Positions 12,551 through 19,349 of a stretch of DNA of 34,141 nt are shown one piece after another. The notes beneath the pieces were generated by a model that saw only the letters and a list, made by a program, of their open reading frames with translations, was not told the DNA's origin and ran no database searches. Within the stretch, counting starts at the first letter, position 1. Each line of letters starts with the position of its first letter. The translations under genes and the position numbers were made by a program. Source of the stretch: an uncultured Asticcacaulis sp. (GTDB lineage Bacteria; Pseudomonadota; Alphaproteobacteria; Caulobacterales; Caulobacteraceae); assembly GCA_936940865.1 (NCBI GenBank), contig CAKZJB010000022.1:1-34141 (forward strand), written 5' to 3'.

Positions 12551-12603
12551 GTGCACTGCCTTTTGGATTACGTCCTTAGGACGTAATCCAAAAGGCAGTG
12601 CAC
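12551..12603. repeat. Perfect 53-bp palindrome IR1 upstream of abiE
   Basis: Two 26-base arms are exact reverse complements around a single T at 12577. The centre is ACGTCCT-T-AGGACGT. CCTTT lies six bases outside the core on the left, and its mirror AAAGG lies on the right, exactly as in IR2. It is upstream of the -35 box of the abiE promoter, with its centre 98 bases from the centre of IR2. It is probably a DNA operator for the AbiEi repressor. Confidence 0.85.
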
Positions 12604-12639
12604 TCGAACCGTGGGAGACGTTCACTCACCAGAAGTCCC

Positions 12640-12668
12640 TTGACTTAGTCGAATATCCTTTATATAAA
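12640..12668 (+). promoter_or_regulatory. Sigma-70-type promoter of the abiE operon
   Basis: TTGACT (12640-12645), a 17-base spacer and TATAAA (12663-12668). The -10 box lies inside the left arm of palindrome IR2. Transcription should start near the IR2 centre, so the mRNA would contain only the right arm. This argues that IR2 acts as DNA rather than as an RNA hairpin. The leader before the abiEi ATG would be about 32 bases. Confidence 0.65.
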
Positions 12669-12699
12669 CGTCCTAAGGACGTTTATATAAAGGATATTC
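12651..12699. repeat. Perfect 49-bp palindrome IR2 over the abiE promoter
   Basis: Two exact 24-base arms surround a single A at 12675. The core is ACGTCCT-A-AGGACGT, with CCTTT at 12657-12661 and AAAGG at 12689-12693. With IR1 it defines the shared pattern CCTTT-N6-ACGTCCT-W-AGGACGT-N6-AAAGG. It overlaps the -10 box, so bound protein would block transcription. The outermost arm bases are symmetric too but differ from IR1. Confidence 0.88.
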
Positions 12700-12706
12700 A
12701 TTCGAT

Positions 12707-13615
12707 ATGGCGCCGCGAGTTGAGGCTTTTTTTCCTGAGAAACTCACCAATGCGGCCAAGCGCCTAGCTGAGATATTGCGTGAAAACAATAAGCCGGTGC
12801 TGACATCTTACGACTTCCATCACCTCGTCTGGGAAATGTATCGCCAGCCAGACCGCAAGAAGCTTTACCTTCGGCGTGAAACGCCCGCAGCAGAGGACAC
12901 CAACCGCCTGCGAACAAGTCTTCGCAAGGCCGGAATCATTGGTTCAGATCCCGACTACGGAGCGAAGGTGATCCGAGTACTCTCCATTCCTGACCTTCCC
13001 GCCGATGATATCGTCTGTATGCTGGATTCGACATGCTACGTTTCGCACTTGTCGTCCATGCAGCGTTGGGGCCTTACCGACCGTCATCCTGAAAAGCTGA
13101 TCCTGAGCCGGCCCGATAGAACGATTGCGCAAGAACGTCTGAAAGAAAAAATGGAAATTGCCCGGAGCGCCGGAGAGGAAGTGCTATTTCCGCTGCGGAT
13201 TGTCGCGCATCCGCACGTCGTACGACAGCGCAATATTATGGTGTTTGAAACGAAGGCGGCCGGTGCGAGCCTCCAAAGCCGCGGAACGAATGTCAGGGTT
13301 GCGACTATAGGCCAGACCTTTCTCGACATGGTGCAAAAGCCAGACCTATGCGGCGGGATGTCCCACGTCCTCGATGTCTGGCAAGAACACGCGAAGACCT
13401 ATCTGGATGAGATCGTGGCCGCTGTTGATACGGCCAAGTCCGACATAGCGAAAAGCCGCGCGGGCTATATCCTTGACGAACGGCTGCGCCTGCACCACCC
13501 TCAAATTGAGCTTTGGAAAGCGCTAAGCCAGCGCGGCGGATCGAGAAAACTCGACCCAGACAAGGACTTTTCGCCACTCTATTCCGAAGTCTGGATGCTA
13601 TCCCTGAATGTCTGA
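12707..13615 (+). CDS. AbiEi-like antitoxin/transcriptional regulator (type IV TA)
   Basis: A 302-residue cytoplasmic protein resembling AbiEi-family antitoxins. The N-terminal 100 residues look like a winged-helix unit (LAEILRENNKPVLTSYDF, then NRLRTSLRKAGII). The centre carries the family-like stretch CYVSHLSSMQRWGLTDRHP, where AbiEi proteins have a YIS..SAL..HGL pattern. No transmembrane segment or signal is present. There is no strong Shine-Dalgarno sequence: AAAGGA lies about 13 bases upstream, inside palindrome IR2. The stop overlaps the toxin start by eight bases (ATGTCTGA). G+C is lower than around it (27 of 60 bases at 12781-12840 against 38 of 60 at 9301-9360 in katG), suggesting transfer. 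In characterised AbiE systems AbiEi represses its own promoter through inverted repeats, which fits IR1 and IR2. Confidence 0.8.
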   Translation: MAPRVEAFFPEKLTNAAKRLAEILRENNKPVLTSYDFHHLVWEMYRQPDRKKLYLRRETPAAEDTNRLRTSLRKAGIIGSDPDYGAKVIRVLSIPDLPADDIVCMLDSTCYVSHLSSMQRWGLTDRHPEKLILSRPDRTIAQERLKEKMEIARSAGEEVLFPLRIVAHPHVVRQRNIMVFETKAAGASLQSRGTNVRVATIGQTFLDMVQKPDLCGGMSHVLDVWQEHAKTYLDEIVAAVDTAKSDIAKSRAGYILDERLRLHHPQIELWKALSQRGGSRKLDPDKDFSPLYSEVWMLSLNV

Positions 13616-14480
13616 ACCCCTCGAAGTCGATGTTGCCGCATGGGTAGAGAAAGCCAAAGCCGACCCTGTCACCTATCGCCAACGTCAAGCCGTCGAGGTA
13701 ACCCTGAACGCCATCGCAATGACAGCTCCTCTGAACGAGAAGCTGTATCTCAAGGGAGGGATTTTGATGGGGCTGGCTTACAACAGCCCGCGCCAGACCT
13801 CCGACGTCGACCTGACCGCGGCTTTCACAGCAGACGTCGACATCGGCGAGAAAATCAAGACGTCAATTGAATCGGCATTTCCGCGCGCCGCGGCGAAACT
13901 TGGTTATACCGATCTGATCTTGAAGGTCCACTCGGTCAAAAAGGAGCCGGGGAAAATCTTCGAAACAGCCACGGCGCCGGCGCTCAAGATGAAAATTGCG
14001 TTCGCCGTGCGCGGAACACTTCAAGAGGAAGCCTTAAAGGCGGGTAAGGTGCCTGGTCTCATCGAAGTCGATATATCCTTCAACGAGGTATTAAAACACT
14101 TCCAACTGCTGGAACTTACCGGCGGGCCGGAGTTACGCGCCTACAGCTTATCGGAGCTCATGGCCGAAAAATACCGCTCGATGCTTCAGCAGGTCTACCG
14201 CAACCGTAATCGCCGTCAGGACGTCTTTGATCTGGACCGGCTTTTGGAAGAGCATAAGCCCGATGGCGCCTTAAAAGCTGAAATACTGAATACTTTCATC
14301 GAGAAATGCCGTTCCCGGAAAATTGAGCCCGCACCGGACTCACTCGATAACGACGCGGTAAAAACCCGATCGGGGAAAGAATGGGAAACGCTCAAACTTG
14401 AGCTTGGCGAATTGCCGAAGTTCGAAGCGTGCTATAAACGCGTCAACGAATTTTACAAAAGCCTGCCTTGGCAAAAATAG
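13608..14480 (+). CDS. AbiEii/AbiGii-family nucleotidyltransferase toxin
   Basis: A 290-residue DNA polymerase beta-fold nucleotidyltransferase, the toxin of type IV AbiE systems; characterised members inhibit growth and can abort phage infection. Motif I is LKGGILMGLAYNSPRQTSDVDL, with G50-G51 and the metal-binding D66 and D68. The later family motif is AEKYRSML with K188, followed by RRQDVFDL with D205. All catalytic positions are present, so it should be active. The start overlaps the antitoxin stop by eight bases, implying coupled translation. Length is typical (about 290-300). Low G+C and isolation among chromosomal housekeeping genes suggest acquisition as a two-gene cassette with its own promoter. 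Confidence 0.9.
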   Translation: MSEPLEVDVAAWVEKAKADPVTYRQRQAVEVTLNAIAMTAPLNEKLYLKGGILMGLAYNSPRQTSDVDLTAAFTADVDIGEKIKTSIESAFPRAAAKLGYTDLILKVHSVKKEPGKIFETATAPALKMKIAFAVRGTLQEEALKAGKVPGLIEVDISFNEVLKHFQLLELTGGPELRAYSLSELMAEKYRSMLQQVYRNRNRRQDVFDLDRLLEEHKPDGALKAEILNTFIEKCRSRKIEPAPDSLDNDAVKTRSGKEWETLKLELGELPKFEACYKRVNEFYKSLPWQK

Positions 14481-14529
14481 TCGACACCAAAATAGTTTCA
14501 GCGACACCTGACGGCCCCATAGAACAGTC

Positions 14530-15120
14530 CTAATCGTCCAGGCCCTTGCCGGCCATTATCTGCGGCACGCATTTGTCGATACGGGCCTCGCGCGTCTTGG
14601 CCTGCTTGGCGGATGAAAAGAACAACAGATACCCGCGCTGCCGGCCAGGGGTAAGCGCCTCAAACGCGGCCTTCAACGCCGGATCACCGTCCAGCCGCGC
14701 CTGGAATTCCTCGGCCACGGGAAAGTCGGCCGTCGTCTTCTTGACGATCTTTTCCCCCGAGCGCTCGATGGCGATCGCCTCGTCGACATAGGCCTTGAGC
14801 ATATTGTCCATGCGCTTGATCTCGTCGACGGAGGTAAAGCGGAGCTGGCGCGCCGACTGGACGTTTTCGGTCTGCTGGACAAGGACGCGCTCCTCGTCCT
14901 TCATCAGCGCGCCCTTCATGAACAACAGCGCCGCATAGTCCTTGAAACCGTGCATCAGCACGACATTATTGCCGTCGAGCGTATAGGTGGGCTTTCCCCA
15001 CTTGATCTCTTCCTTGAGGCCCGACGGCAGGACGATTGCCCGCAGCGCCTCGAACTCCGGCCGCCAGCGTTCCTCCTGTTCCAGGAAGGCGTCGACGGAA
15101 GGATGCGGTGGACAATGCAT
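14530..15120 (-). CDS. YdeI/OmpD-associated-family protein with DUF1801 domain
   Basis: A 196-residue soluble protein. Residues 20-110 match the DUF1801 fold (LKEEIKWGKPTYTLDGNNVVLMHGFKDYAALLF is split here between the WGKPTY and MHGFKDYAAL motifs). The C-terminal 70 residues match the YdeI/OmpD-associated domain: ADFPVAEEFQARLDGDP, then GYLLFFSSAKQAKTREARI. The biochemical role is unknown; related genes are tied to envelope stress in enterobacteria. It is the last gene of a four-gene operon: its ATG starts one base after the stop of the 71-residue membrane protein. Expression should follow the ArsR regulator at the head of the operon. Confidence 0.85.
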   Translation of the reverse strand: MHCPPHPSVDAFLEQEERWRPEFEALRAIVLPSGLKEEIKWGKPTYTLDGNNVVLMHGFKDYAALLFMKGALMKDEERVLVQQTENVQSARQLRFTSVDEIKRMDNMLKAYVDEAIAIERSGEKIVKKTTADFPVAEEFQARLDGDPALKAAFEALTPGRQRGYLLFFSSAKQAKTREARIDKCVPQIMAGKGLDD

Positions 15121-15121
15121 A

Positions 15122-15337
15122 TCAGGCGGCCTCCGTCCGTTTTGCCCTGGCCTTGATGATATAGGGCTCGGCGAACATGTACAGCCCCGTAACGATCATC
15201 GCGATCAACGGAAACAGCGCCAGAAGCCCGATCCAGTAGGCCTGGCTCTTCATCATCAGCGCGGCGATATTGATGATGACCGCGACCGTCAGGGCGAACC
15301 CCGTCCAGCGGTGAAATACGCGAATACCTTTGCTCAT
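15122..15337 (-). CDS. Small two-helix membrane protein
   Basis: A 71-residue protein with two hydrophobic segments at about residues 12-32 and 35-56 (IGLLALFPLIAMIVTGLYMF), then a basic tail (KARAKRTEAA). It fits an inner-membrane hairpin protein with unknown role. It lies nine bases after the SRPBCC gene and one base before the YdeI-like gene, so it belongs to the ArsR operon. An AGGAGACGATC-like site (GGAGACGATC) precedes the ATG. No family was recognised. Confidence 0.8.
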   Translation of the reverse strand: MSKGIRVFHRWTGFALTVAVIINIAALMMKSQAYWIGLLALFPLIAMIVTGLYMFAEPYIIKARAKRTEAA

Positions 15338-15346
15338 GATCGTCTC

Positions 15347-15781
15347 CTATACGTTTTCGCGGTTCAACACGTCGTCGAGCTTGCCCAGCATCTGCTGCCA
15401 GCCCATGCGCGCCCCGCCCGAAGCCCGCGCCTGGTCGGGCCGGAAACCCGCCTGCTCCATGCGCAGGTGCGTGCCCGCACCCGTCGGCGTCAGGGTAAAG
15501 GTCACGATGCTCTTCAGGTTGAAGGCCGGATCGTCATTGGGAAAATCCCAGCGGTAGGCCAGAGTCTCGTTCGGCTCGACCTCCAGGACCTCGCAGTCCA
15601 GCACCCCGCCCCACTCGCCGCTAAGCTTGAATTTATGACCCACTTGCGGAATGAAATCGTTCTTCATCAGCCATTCGGCGATCAGGTGCGGCTGGGTCAG
15701 CGCGCGCCACAGCTTTTCCGGCGGATGCGGGAATTCGCGCTCCACCACGACGGATACTGTCTCAGTCTTTGGCTCGGTCAT
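15347..15781 (-). CDS. SRPBCC/AHSA1-like START-fold protein
   Basis: A 144-residue protein of the Aha1-C-terminal-like SRPBCC family. The family pattern is clear: VEREFPHPPEKLWRALTQP at the start, LIAEWLMKNDF, then a beta grip with VLEVEPNETLAYRWDF and the C-terminal helix WQQMLGKLDDVL. Members bind hydrophobic ligands in a cavity; ligand and reaction are unknown here. Its ATG overlaps the stop of the ArsR gene by four bases (ATGA), a very common ArsR-SRPBCC pairing. It is probably cytoplasmic, with no signal peptide or membrane segment. Confidence 0.9.
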   Translation of the reverse strand: MTEPKTETVSVVVEREFPHPPEKLWRALTQPHLIAEWLMKNDFIPQVGHKFKLSGEWGGVLDCEVLEVEPNETLAYRWDFPNDDPAFNLKSIVTFTLTPTGAGTHLRMEQAGFRPDQARASGGARMGWQQMLGKLDDVLNRENV

Positions 15782-16101
15782 TGGTCCATCCTTTTCAGCA
15801 AGTCCCCCAGGTCGTCGAAGCGCGCTTCCCAGAAGCCCGCCATGTCTTTCGTCCAGTCGACCAGCGGCATCAGCGCCGCCGGGCGGGCGGAATAGTGCGT
15901 ATTGCGGCCCTCGTGCCGGTCGGCCACCAGCCCTGCCTGTTTCAGCACGCTGAGGTGCTTGGACACCACCGGCTGCGACACGCCGGCCCCGGCGGTAAGC
16001 GCGCCGACGGTCGTTTCACCGTCGCGGCACAGGCGCTCGAAAATGGCCCGCCGCGTCGGATCGGCCAGCGACCGGAAAAGGGCATCATAAGTGTCAGGCA
16101 T
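15778..16101 (-). CDS. ArsR-family winged-helix repressor
   Basis: A 107-residue ArsR/SmtB-fold regulator heading the operon. The helix-turn-helix is clear: LADPTRRAIFERLC, then TVGALTAGAGVSQPVVSKHLSVLKQAG followed by the wing VADRHEGRNTHYSA. There is no CxC or other metal-binding motif, so it belongs to the metal-independent group normally paired with SRPBCC genes. It probably represses its own operon by binding the repeated CTATGAATTGGC sites that flank its promoter. The ATG at 16101 follows GGGTATGAATTGCG with no strong ribosome-binding site. The C terminus overlaps the SRPBCC gene by four bases. Confidence 0.93.
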   Translation of the reverse strand: MPDTYDALFRSLADPTRRAIFERLCRDGETTVGALTAGAGVSQPVVSKHLSVLKQAGLVADRHEGRNTHYSARPAALMPLVDWTKDMAGFWEARFDDLGDLLKRMDQ

Positions 16102-16103
16102 CG

Positions 16104-16161
16104 CAATTCATACCCAATTGACTATGAATTGGCGTATAGCCAACGAGCTATGAATTGGCAA
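16104..16161 (-). promoter_or_regulatory. Promoter and operator repeats of the ArsR-SRPBCC operon
   Basis: On the minus strand, TTGCCA (16161-16156), a 17-base spacer and TATACG (16138-16133) form a sigma-70-like promoter. Two exact 12-base direct repeats, CTATGAATTGGC, lie at 16122-16133 and 16148-16159, so one overlaps the -35 box and one touches the -10 box. A nine-base inverted partial copy (CAATTCATA) is at 16104-16112. The spacing between the exact repeats is 26 bases. Binding by the ArsR protein is inferred. Confidence 0.7.
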
Positions 16162-16185
16162 GCGGTATTTGCGTCATGCTTTCTT

Positions 16186-16276
16186 GCACCTCCCTGTCGC
16201 GAAGCGATGGGGAGGGGGACCGCACGAGTGAGCCCTGTAAAACAAGGGCGAGCGAGATGTGGTGGTGGGGTTTCTT
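16186..16276 (+). repeat. Dispersed intergenic repeat, copy R3 (single unit)
   Basis: A full single unit: GCACCTCCC-TGTCGCGAAGCGAT-GGGGAGG hairpin, GGGGACCGCACGAG, a second small hairpin (CCCTGTAAAACAAGGG), then GATGTGGTGGTGGGGTTTCTT. It lies between the ArsR promoter and the 3' end of the minus-strand GNAT gene, about 30 bases past that gene's stop. Confidence 0.75.
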
Positions 16277-16307
16277 ACTTCCTTCCCGAACGCCAGGCTC
16301 GAAATCC

Positions 16308-16760
16308 CTACTCCGCCCTTACCGGCAACCGCCGCATCTGAAACCCGGTCTTACTCTGCTCGAACCCGGCGTCCTCATAAAACTTCAAAGTCTCCGGTCG
16401 CCTCGACCCGGTCATCAGCATGACCTTATAGCACCCGGCAGCCCAGGCTGCCTCGGCCGCCGCCTTCAGAACCGCCTTGCCATAGCCCCGGCTGCGATGC
16501 TCGGCATGCGTCACGACATTCTCGATCAGGGCATAAGGCGCCCCGCACCGCGTCAGGTTCGGAATGACTATCAAAGTGCAAGTCGCAACCATAATGTCGC
16601 CTAAGCAACCCGCGACGATCCCGCTGCCGGGATAGAGCTGCAACCGCTCCCAGTTCGCCACGGCATCCTCAGCCGCCGTCACCTTGTCGTCGGCATCGAG
16701 ATGGCGATAAAGCGCCAAAACCTGGGGGATGTCGTCGCGGCCGGCAAATCGGATATTCAT
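16308..16760 (-). CDS. GNAT-family N-acetyltransferase
   Basis: A 150-residue acyl-CoA-dependent acetyltransferase of the GNAT fold. The N terminus is MNIRFAGRDDIPQVLALYRHL, beta-4 is ALIENVVTHAEHR, and the acetyl-CoA pyrophosphate loop is RSRGYGKAVLKAA (the R-x-x-G-x-G type). The final SRRPETLKFYEDAGFEQ motif is classic. Start ATG with an AGGGGAGGGGAT site. The gene stands alone between repeat R3 and the divergent nucleoside-hydrolase-like gene. The substrate amine is not predictable. Confidence 0.9.
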   Translation of the reverse strand: MNIRFAGRDDIPQVLALYRHLDADDKVTAAEDAVANWERLQLYPGSGIVAGCLGDIMVATCTLIVIPNLTRCGAPYALIENVVTHAEHRSRGYGKAVLKAAAEAAWAAGCYKVMLMTGSRRPETLKFYEDAGFEQSKTGFQMRRLPVRAE

Positions 16761-16814
16761 ATCCCCTCCCCTGCTTTTGCGTTACGGTACGGTCGCCACG
16801 TTCGGGGAGCAAGC

Positions 16815-17888
16815 ATGAAAGAACCCACGCCCGCCCATTATGCCGCCCCGAAATCCGATGGCGGCGAAGCTGTGCATAAGGGCAACTCCATGACCGCCAC
16901 CGCTTCCCGCCGCGCCGTGATGGCCGGTCTTTCCGCCCTGGCCTTCGCGCGCCCGGCCCGCGCGGACAGCGGTCCCCGCCAGCGCATCATCGTCGACAAC
17001 GACTTTTCCGGCGATCCCGACGGCCTGTTCCAGCTGGCCCACCACCTCCTGTCGCCGTCCGTCGATATCCGATTCATCATCGGCTCGCACATCCATGAAC
17101 GCGACTTCCTCGACGGCTCGGGCACCCAGGCGGACAATGCCGTGGCGCGCGTCAAAACCCTGATGTCGAAAATGCCGGGCGTCCGCCGCCCCGACGTGGT
17201 CGCCGGCCGCAACGCCATCCCCGCCACAGACGCCGCCACCTCGGAAGCCGCCAGACGCATCGTGCTTGAAGCTATGCGCGACGACACCAAACTGCCGCTC
17301 TTCTATTGCGCCGGCGCGGGGCTGACCGATCTGGCCGAGGCGCTGAGGCTCGAACCGAAAATCGGCGCGGGGCTCACCCTGGTGTGGATCGGCGGCATGG
17401 AATACCCCGATCTTCTGCCCGACATCCCGCAACGCCACGACCGCGAATACAACCTGACCATCGACCTCGACGCGGCGCGCACGGTCTTCAATGACGCGTC
17501 GGTGACGATCTGGCAGGTGCCGCGCAACGTCTACCGCCAGATGATCGTCAGTGACGCCGAGCTGAAAACCCGCCTCGGCGCGGCCGGCGAACTCGGCCCA
17601 TGGCTCATCGATTGCATTGCGCAAGTTAAAAACAGGCCCGGCCTGAACCTTGGCGAAACCTATATCCTGGGCGACAGCCCGCTGGTGACCCTGACGGCCC
17701 TGCAAACCGGCTTCGAGCCCGACAGCGCCTCCTCGGCCTATGTGGTGCGCCCGACACCACGCCTCAGCGACAAGGGCCTTTACGCGGCCGATCCGAACGG
17801 CCGCCCCATGCGCGTCTATACGCAGATCGACACGCGCCTGACCTTCGAGGACATGTTCGCCAGGTTCGCAAGCCTCCATCAAGGCTGA
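16815..17888 (+). CDS. Tat-exported nucleoside hydrolase-like protein
   Basis: A 357-residue protein related to inosine-uridine nucleoside N-ribohydrolases. A twin-arginine signal is visible (SRRAVMAGLSALAFARPARA, R32-R33), so it is probably exported folded. The metal site is DNDFSGDPDG (D61, D63, D67, D69), a variant of DxDxxxDD. GAGLTDLAEALRLEP, WIGGMEY and REYNLTIDLDAA match the GPLTN, MGG and EFN motifs of the family. The start at 16815 has GGGGAG six bases upstream; an ATG at 16890 would give a shorter n-region. It shares its promoter region with the divergent GNAT gene. With the DUF1593 protein at 6499 it is the second exported hydrolase of this superfamily in the window. Confidence 0.82.
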   Translation: MKEPTPAHYAAPKSDGGEAVHKGNSMTATASRRAVMAGLSALAFARPARADSGPRQRIIVDNDFSGDPDGLFQLAHHLLSPSVDIRFIIGSHIHERDFLDGSGTQADNAVARVKTLMSKMPGVRRPDVVAGRNAIPATDAATSEAARRIVLEAMRDDTKLPLFYCAGAGLTDLAEALRLEPKIGAGLTLVWIGGMEYPDLLPDIPQRHDREYNLTIDLDAARTVFNDASVTIWQVPRNVYRQMIVSDAELKTRLGAAGELGPWLIDCIAQVKNRPGLNLGETYILGDSPLVTLTALQTGFEPDSASSAYVVRPTPRLSDKGLYAADPNGRPMRVYTQIDTRLTFEDMFARFASLHQG

Positions 17889-17925
17889 CGCAGCAACCCG
17901 CGCGCGATTGGCGGCCGAAAAAGGC

Positions 17926-18084
17926 AAGACACCCACCACCTCATCTCGCTTGTCGGCCTGGACGCTTCGGGCGACGGTGAGGTGCAGGACGGGGCAATCT
18001 GTTGCGCCTCCCGTTTTTCGAAGACAAATGAGGGGCGGGACCGCACGAGCCGCGAAGCAGTGAGATGTGGTGGCGGGGTGTCTT
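17926..18084. repeat. Dispersed intergenic repeat, copy R4 (inverted dimer)
   Basis: Two units point away from each other: the left end AAGACACCCACCACCTCATC is the near reverse complement of the right end GATGTGGTGGCGGGGTGTCTT, with GAGGTGCAGGACGGGG and GAGGGGCGGGACCGCACGAG inside. It lies between two convergent genes (stop at 17888, stop at 18273) and can fold into a long imperfect hairpin. It explains most of the 384-base gap; I see no gene there. Confidence 0.7.
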
Positions 18085-18272
18085 AAGGCCATCCCCACGA
18101 TGTGTGAATCCGATAGCCTGGCCACGAAGACAGGATAAAGACTGAGCGCCGGTATTCGCATTTTTTCAGCGCGAACGCCGCATGCCCATGTCACCCGGAG
18201 CGGGCGGGCCATAACCAAAAGGCGGAACGGCATGACCGCTCCGCCCTGAGGCCTTATATCTGCAAGCGCGCC

Positions 18273-18974
18273 TCAGGCCTGGGCGTCGGCCAGTTGCGGT
18301 GCGGGCGTGGCCTGCATGGGCGGATACGGCGTGACCTTGCCGATGCTGATCAGCATGCTGCCATTGGCGGAATTCCCCGCGACACGGCCGGAGCCCGGCG
18401 CCGTGCCCATCTCGAAGGTGATGGTCTTGCCGGCCACGGCGAACTCGATGACGAACATGGCGTAGTTGTAGGCGTACAGCTGGACCGGCACCAGGTCGCC
18501 CCCGTCGTCCGGGCGGTAGGCGATCGAGCCGTCCGTATTGATCCGGAACTTCGCCACATAGACCGGGCCGCCCGACGTCTGCAGCGTCTCGTAATATTCG
18601 GCGGCGAACACATCGATCTCGATCGGGTTGAACGGCGTGGTGCCCGTCACCTGGACGCCGCCCACCGTGCCGCTGAGCGCGGAAACGACGCCGCCGGAAT
18701 TGACGCTGGACAGGGTGACGCTGGCGACGGTCGAGGTCCCGTTGCTGACGGTCAGGACATTGTCGGCAAAGGTGCAGCACTGGGCGAAGTCGTACTTGTC
18801 AGACGACACGCCATCCGTCGATATGGTAATGGACGCCTCATAGGTGATCGCGCCATTGTTGTATATGAAATTCGTGTCGATCAGAAGAAAACTTCCGGAC
18901 CCGCTGCTGAGCGCGTAGAAGCCCGTGTAGGGTATAAGGTCGGCGGCATTGGTGCTGGCTACGGTGTTCGTCAT
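18273..18974 (-). CDS. Unrecognised beta-rich protein
   Basis: A 233-residue protein that I cannot assign. It starts at ATG 18974 with GGGAGAC five bases upstream, and base use is normal for the genome. No signal peptide or membrane segment is visible. The sequence is rich in T, S, G, V and A with alternating hydrophobic residues, suggesting beta sheets (ASITISTDG, VASVTLSSV, AKFRINTDGSIAYRP). A CC pair occurs at QCCTF in the middle. The C terminus is proline- and alanine-rich (PPMQATPAPQLADAQA). It is divergent from the glycosyltransferase gene across a 375-base region, and may share regulation with it. It could be a surface or export substrate lacking an N-terminal signal; this is speculation. 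Confidence 0.75.
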   Translation of the reverse strand: MTNTVASTNAADLIPYTGFYALSSGSGSFLLIDTNFIYNNGAITYEASITISTDGVSSDKYDFAQCCTFADNVLTVSNGTSTVASVTLSSVNSGGVVSALSGTVGGVQVTGTTPFNPIEIDVFAAEYYETLQTSGGPVYVAKFRINTDGSIAYRPDDGGDLVPVQLYAYNYAMFVIEFAVAGKTITFEMGTAPGSGRVAGNSANGSMLISIGKVTPYPPMQATPAPQLADAQA

Positions 18975-19349
18975 GGTCTGTCTCCCTGGGTTGAATTACC
19001 CTGGCAAGAACCGTTTACATAAACAACCTTAAGGCGTTGTGAAGCGAAGATCGATATATGCAAAAAATTATCGGCGCCATCCAGCCCGGGCAAGGCCTCA
19101 GATTAACTGTCTTGCCGATTGCAATCGAATACGCGAATGACGGCTGACGCCCTGCCCCGGCGCCCCCACAACCATGGCGGGCCGCCGCGATTCAAGGGAC
19201 GACGCGCCGGACGCGGCACGATCGACGCCCTTCCGGCAGCCAGAACAGGAAACAACAGGCTATTGCCGGCGAATCGGAATATGGGTGTTGTGTTCCCTTT
19301 GGGAAAGATACGCGACCGCATCAACAATCTCAGGTTATATGCAAATAAC
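18975..19349. other. Divergent intergenic region
   Basis: It separates the beta-rich orphan from the glycosyltransferase gene. A GTTTACATAAAC palindrome (19013-19024) lies about 40 bases before the orphan's start. The frame of the glycosyltransferase is open upstream to 19119, so a longer N terminus is possible, but residues before 19350 look non-family and no ribosome-binding site supports them. Confidence 0.45.

Noticed and set aside
12651-12699. IR2 as an RNA hairpin hiding the abiEi ribosome-binding site
   Set aside because: The best promoter starts transcription near the palindrome centre, so only one arm would be in the mRNA; a DNA operator fits better.
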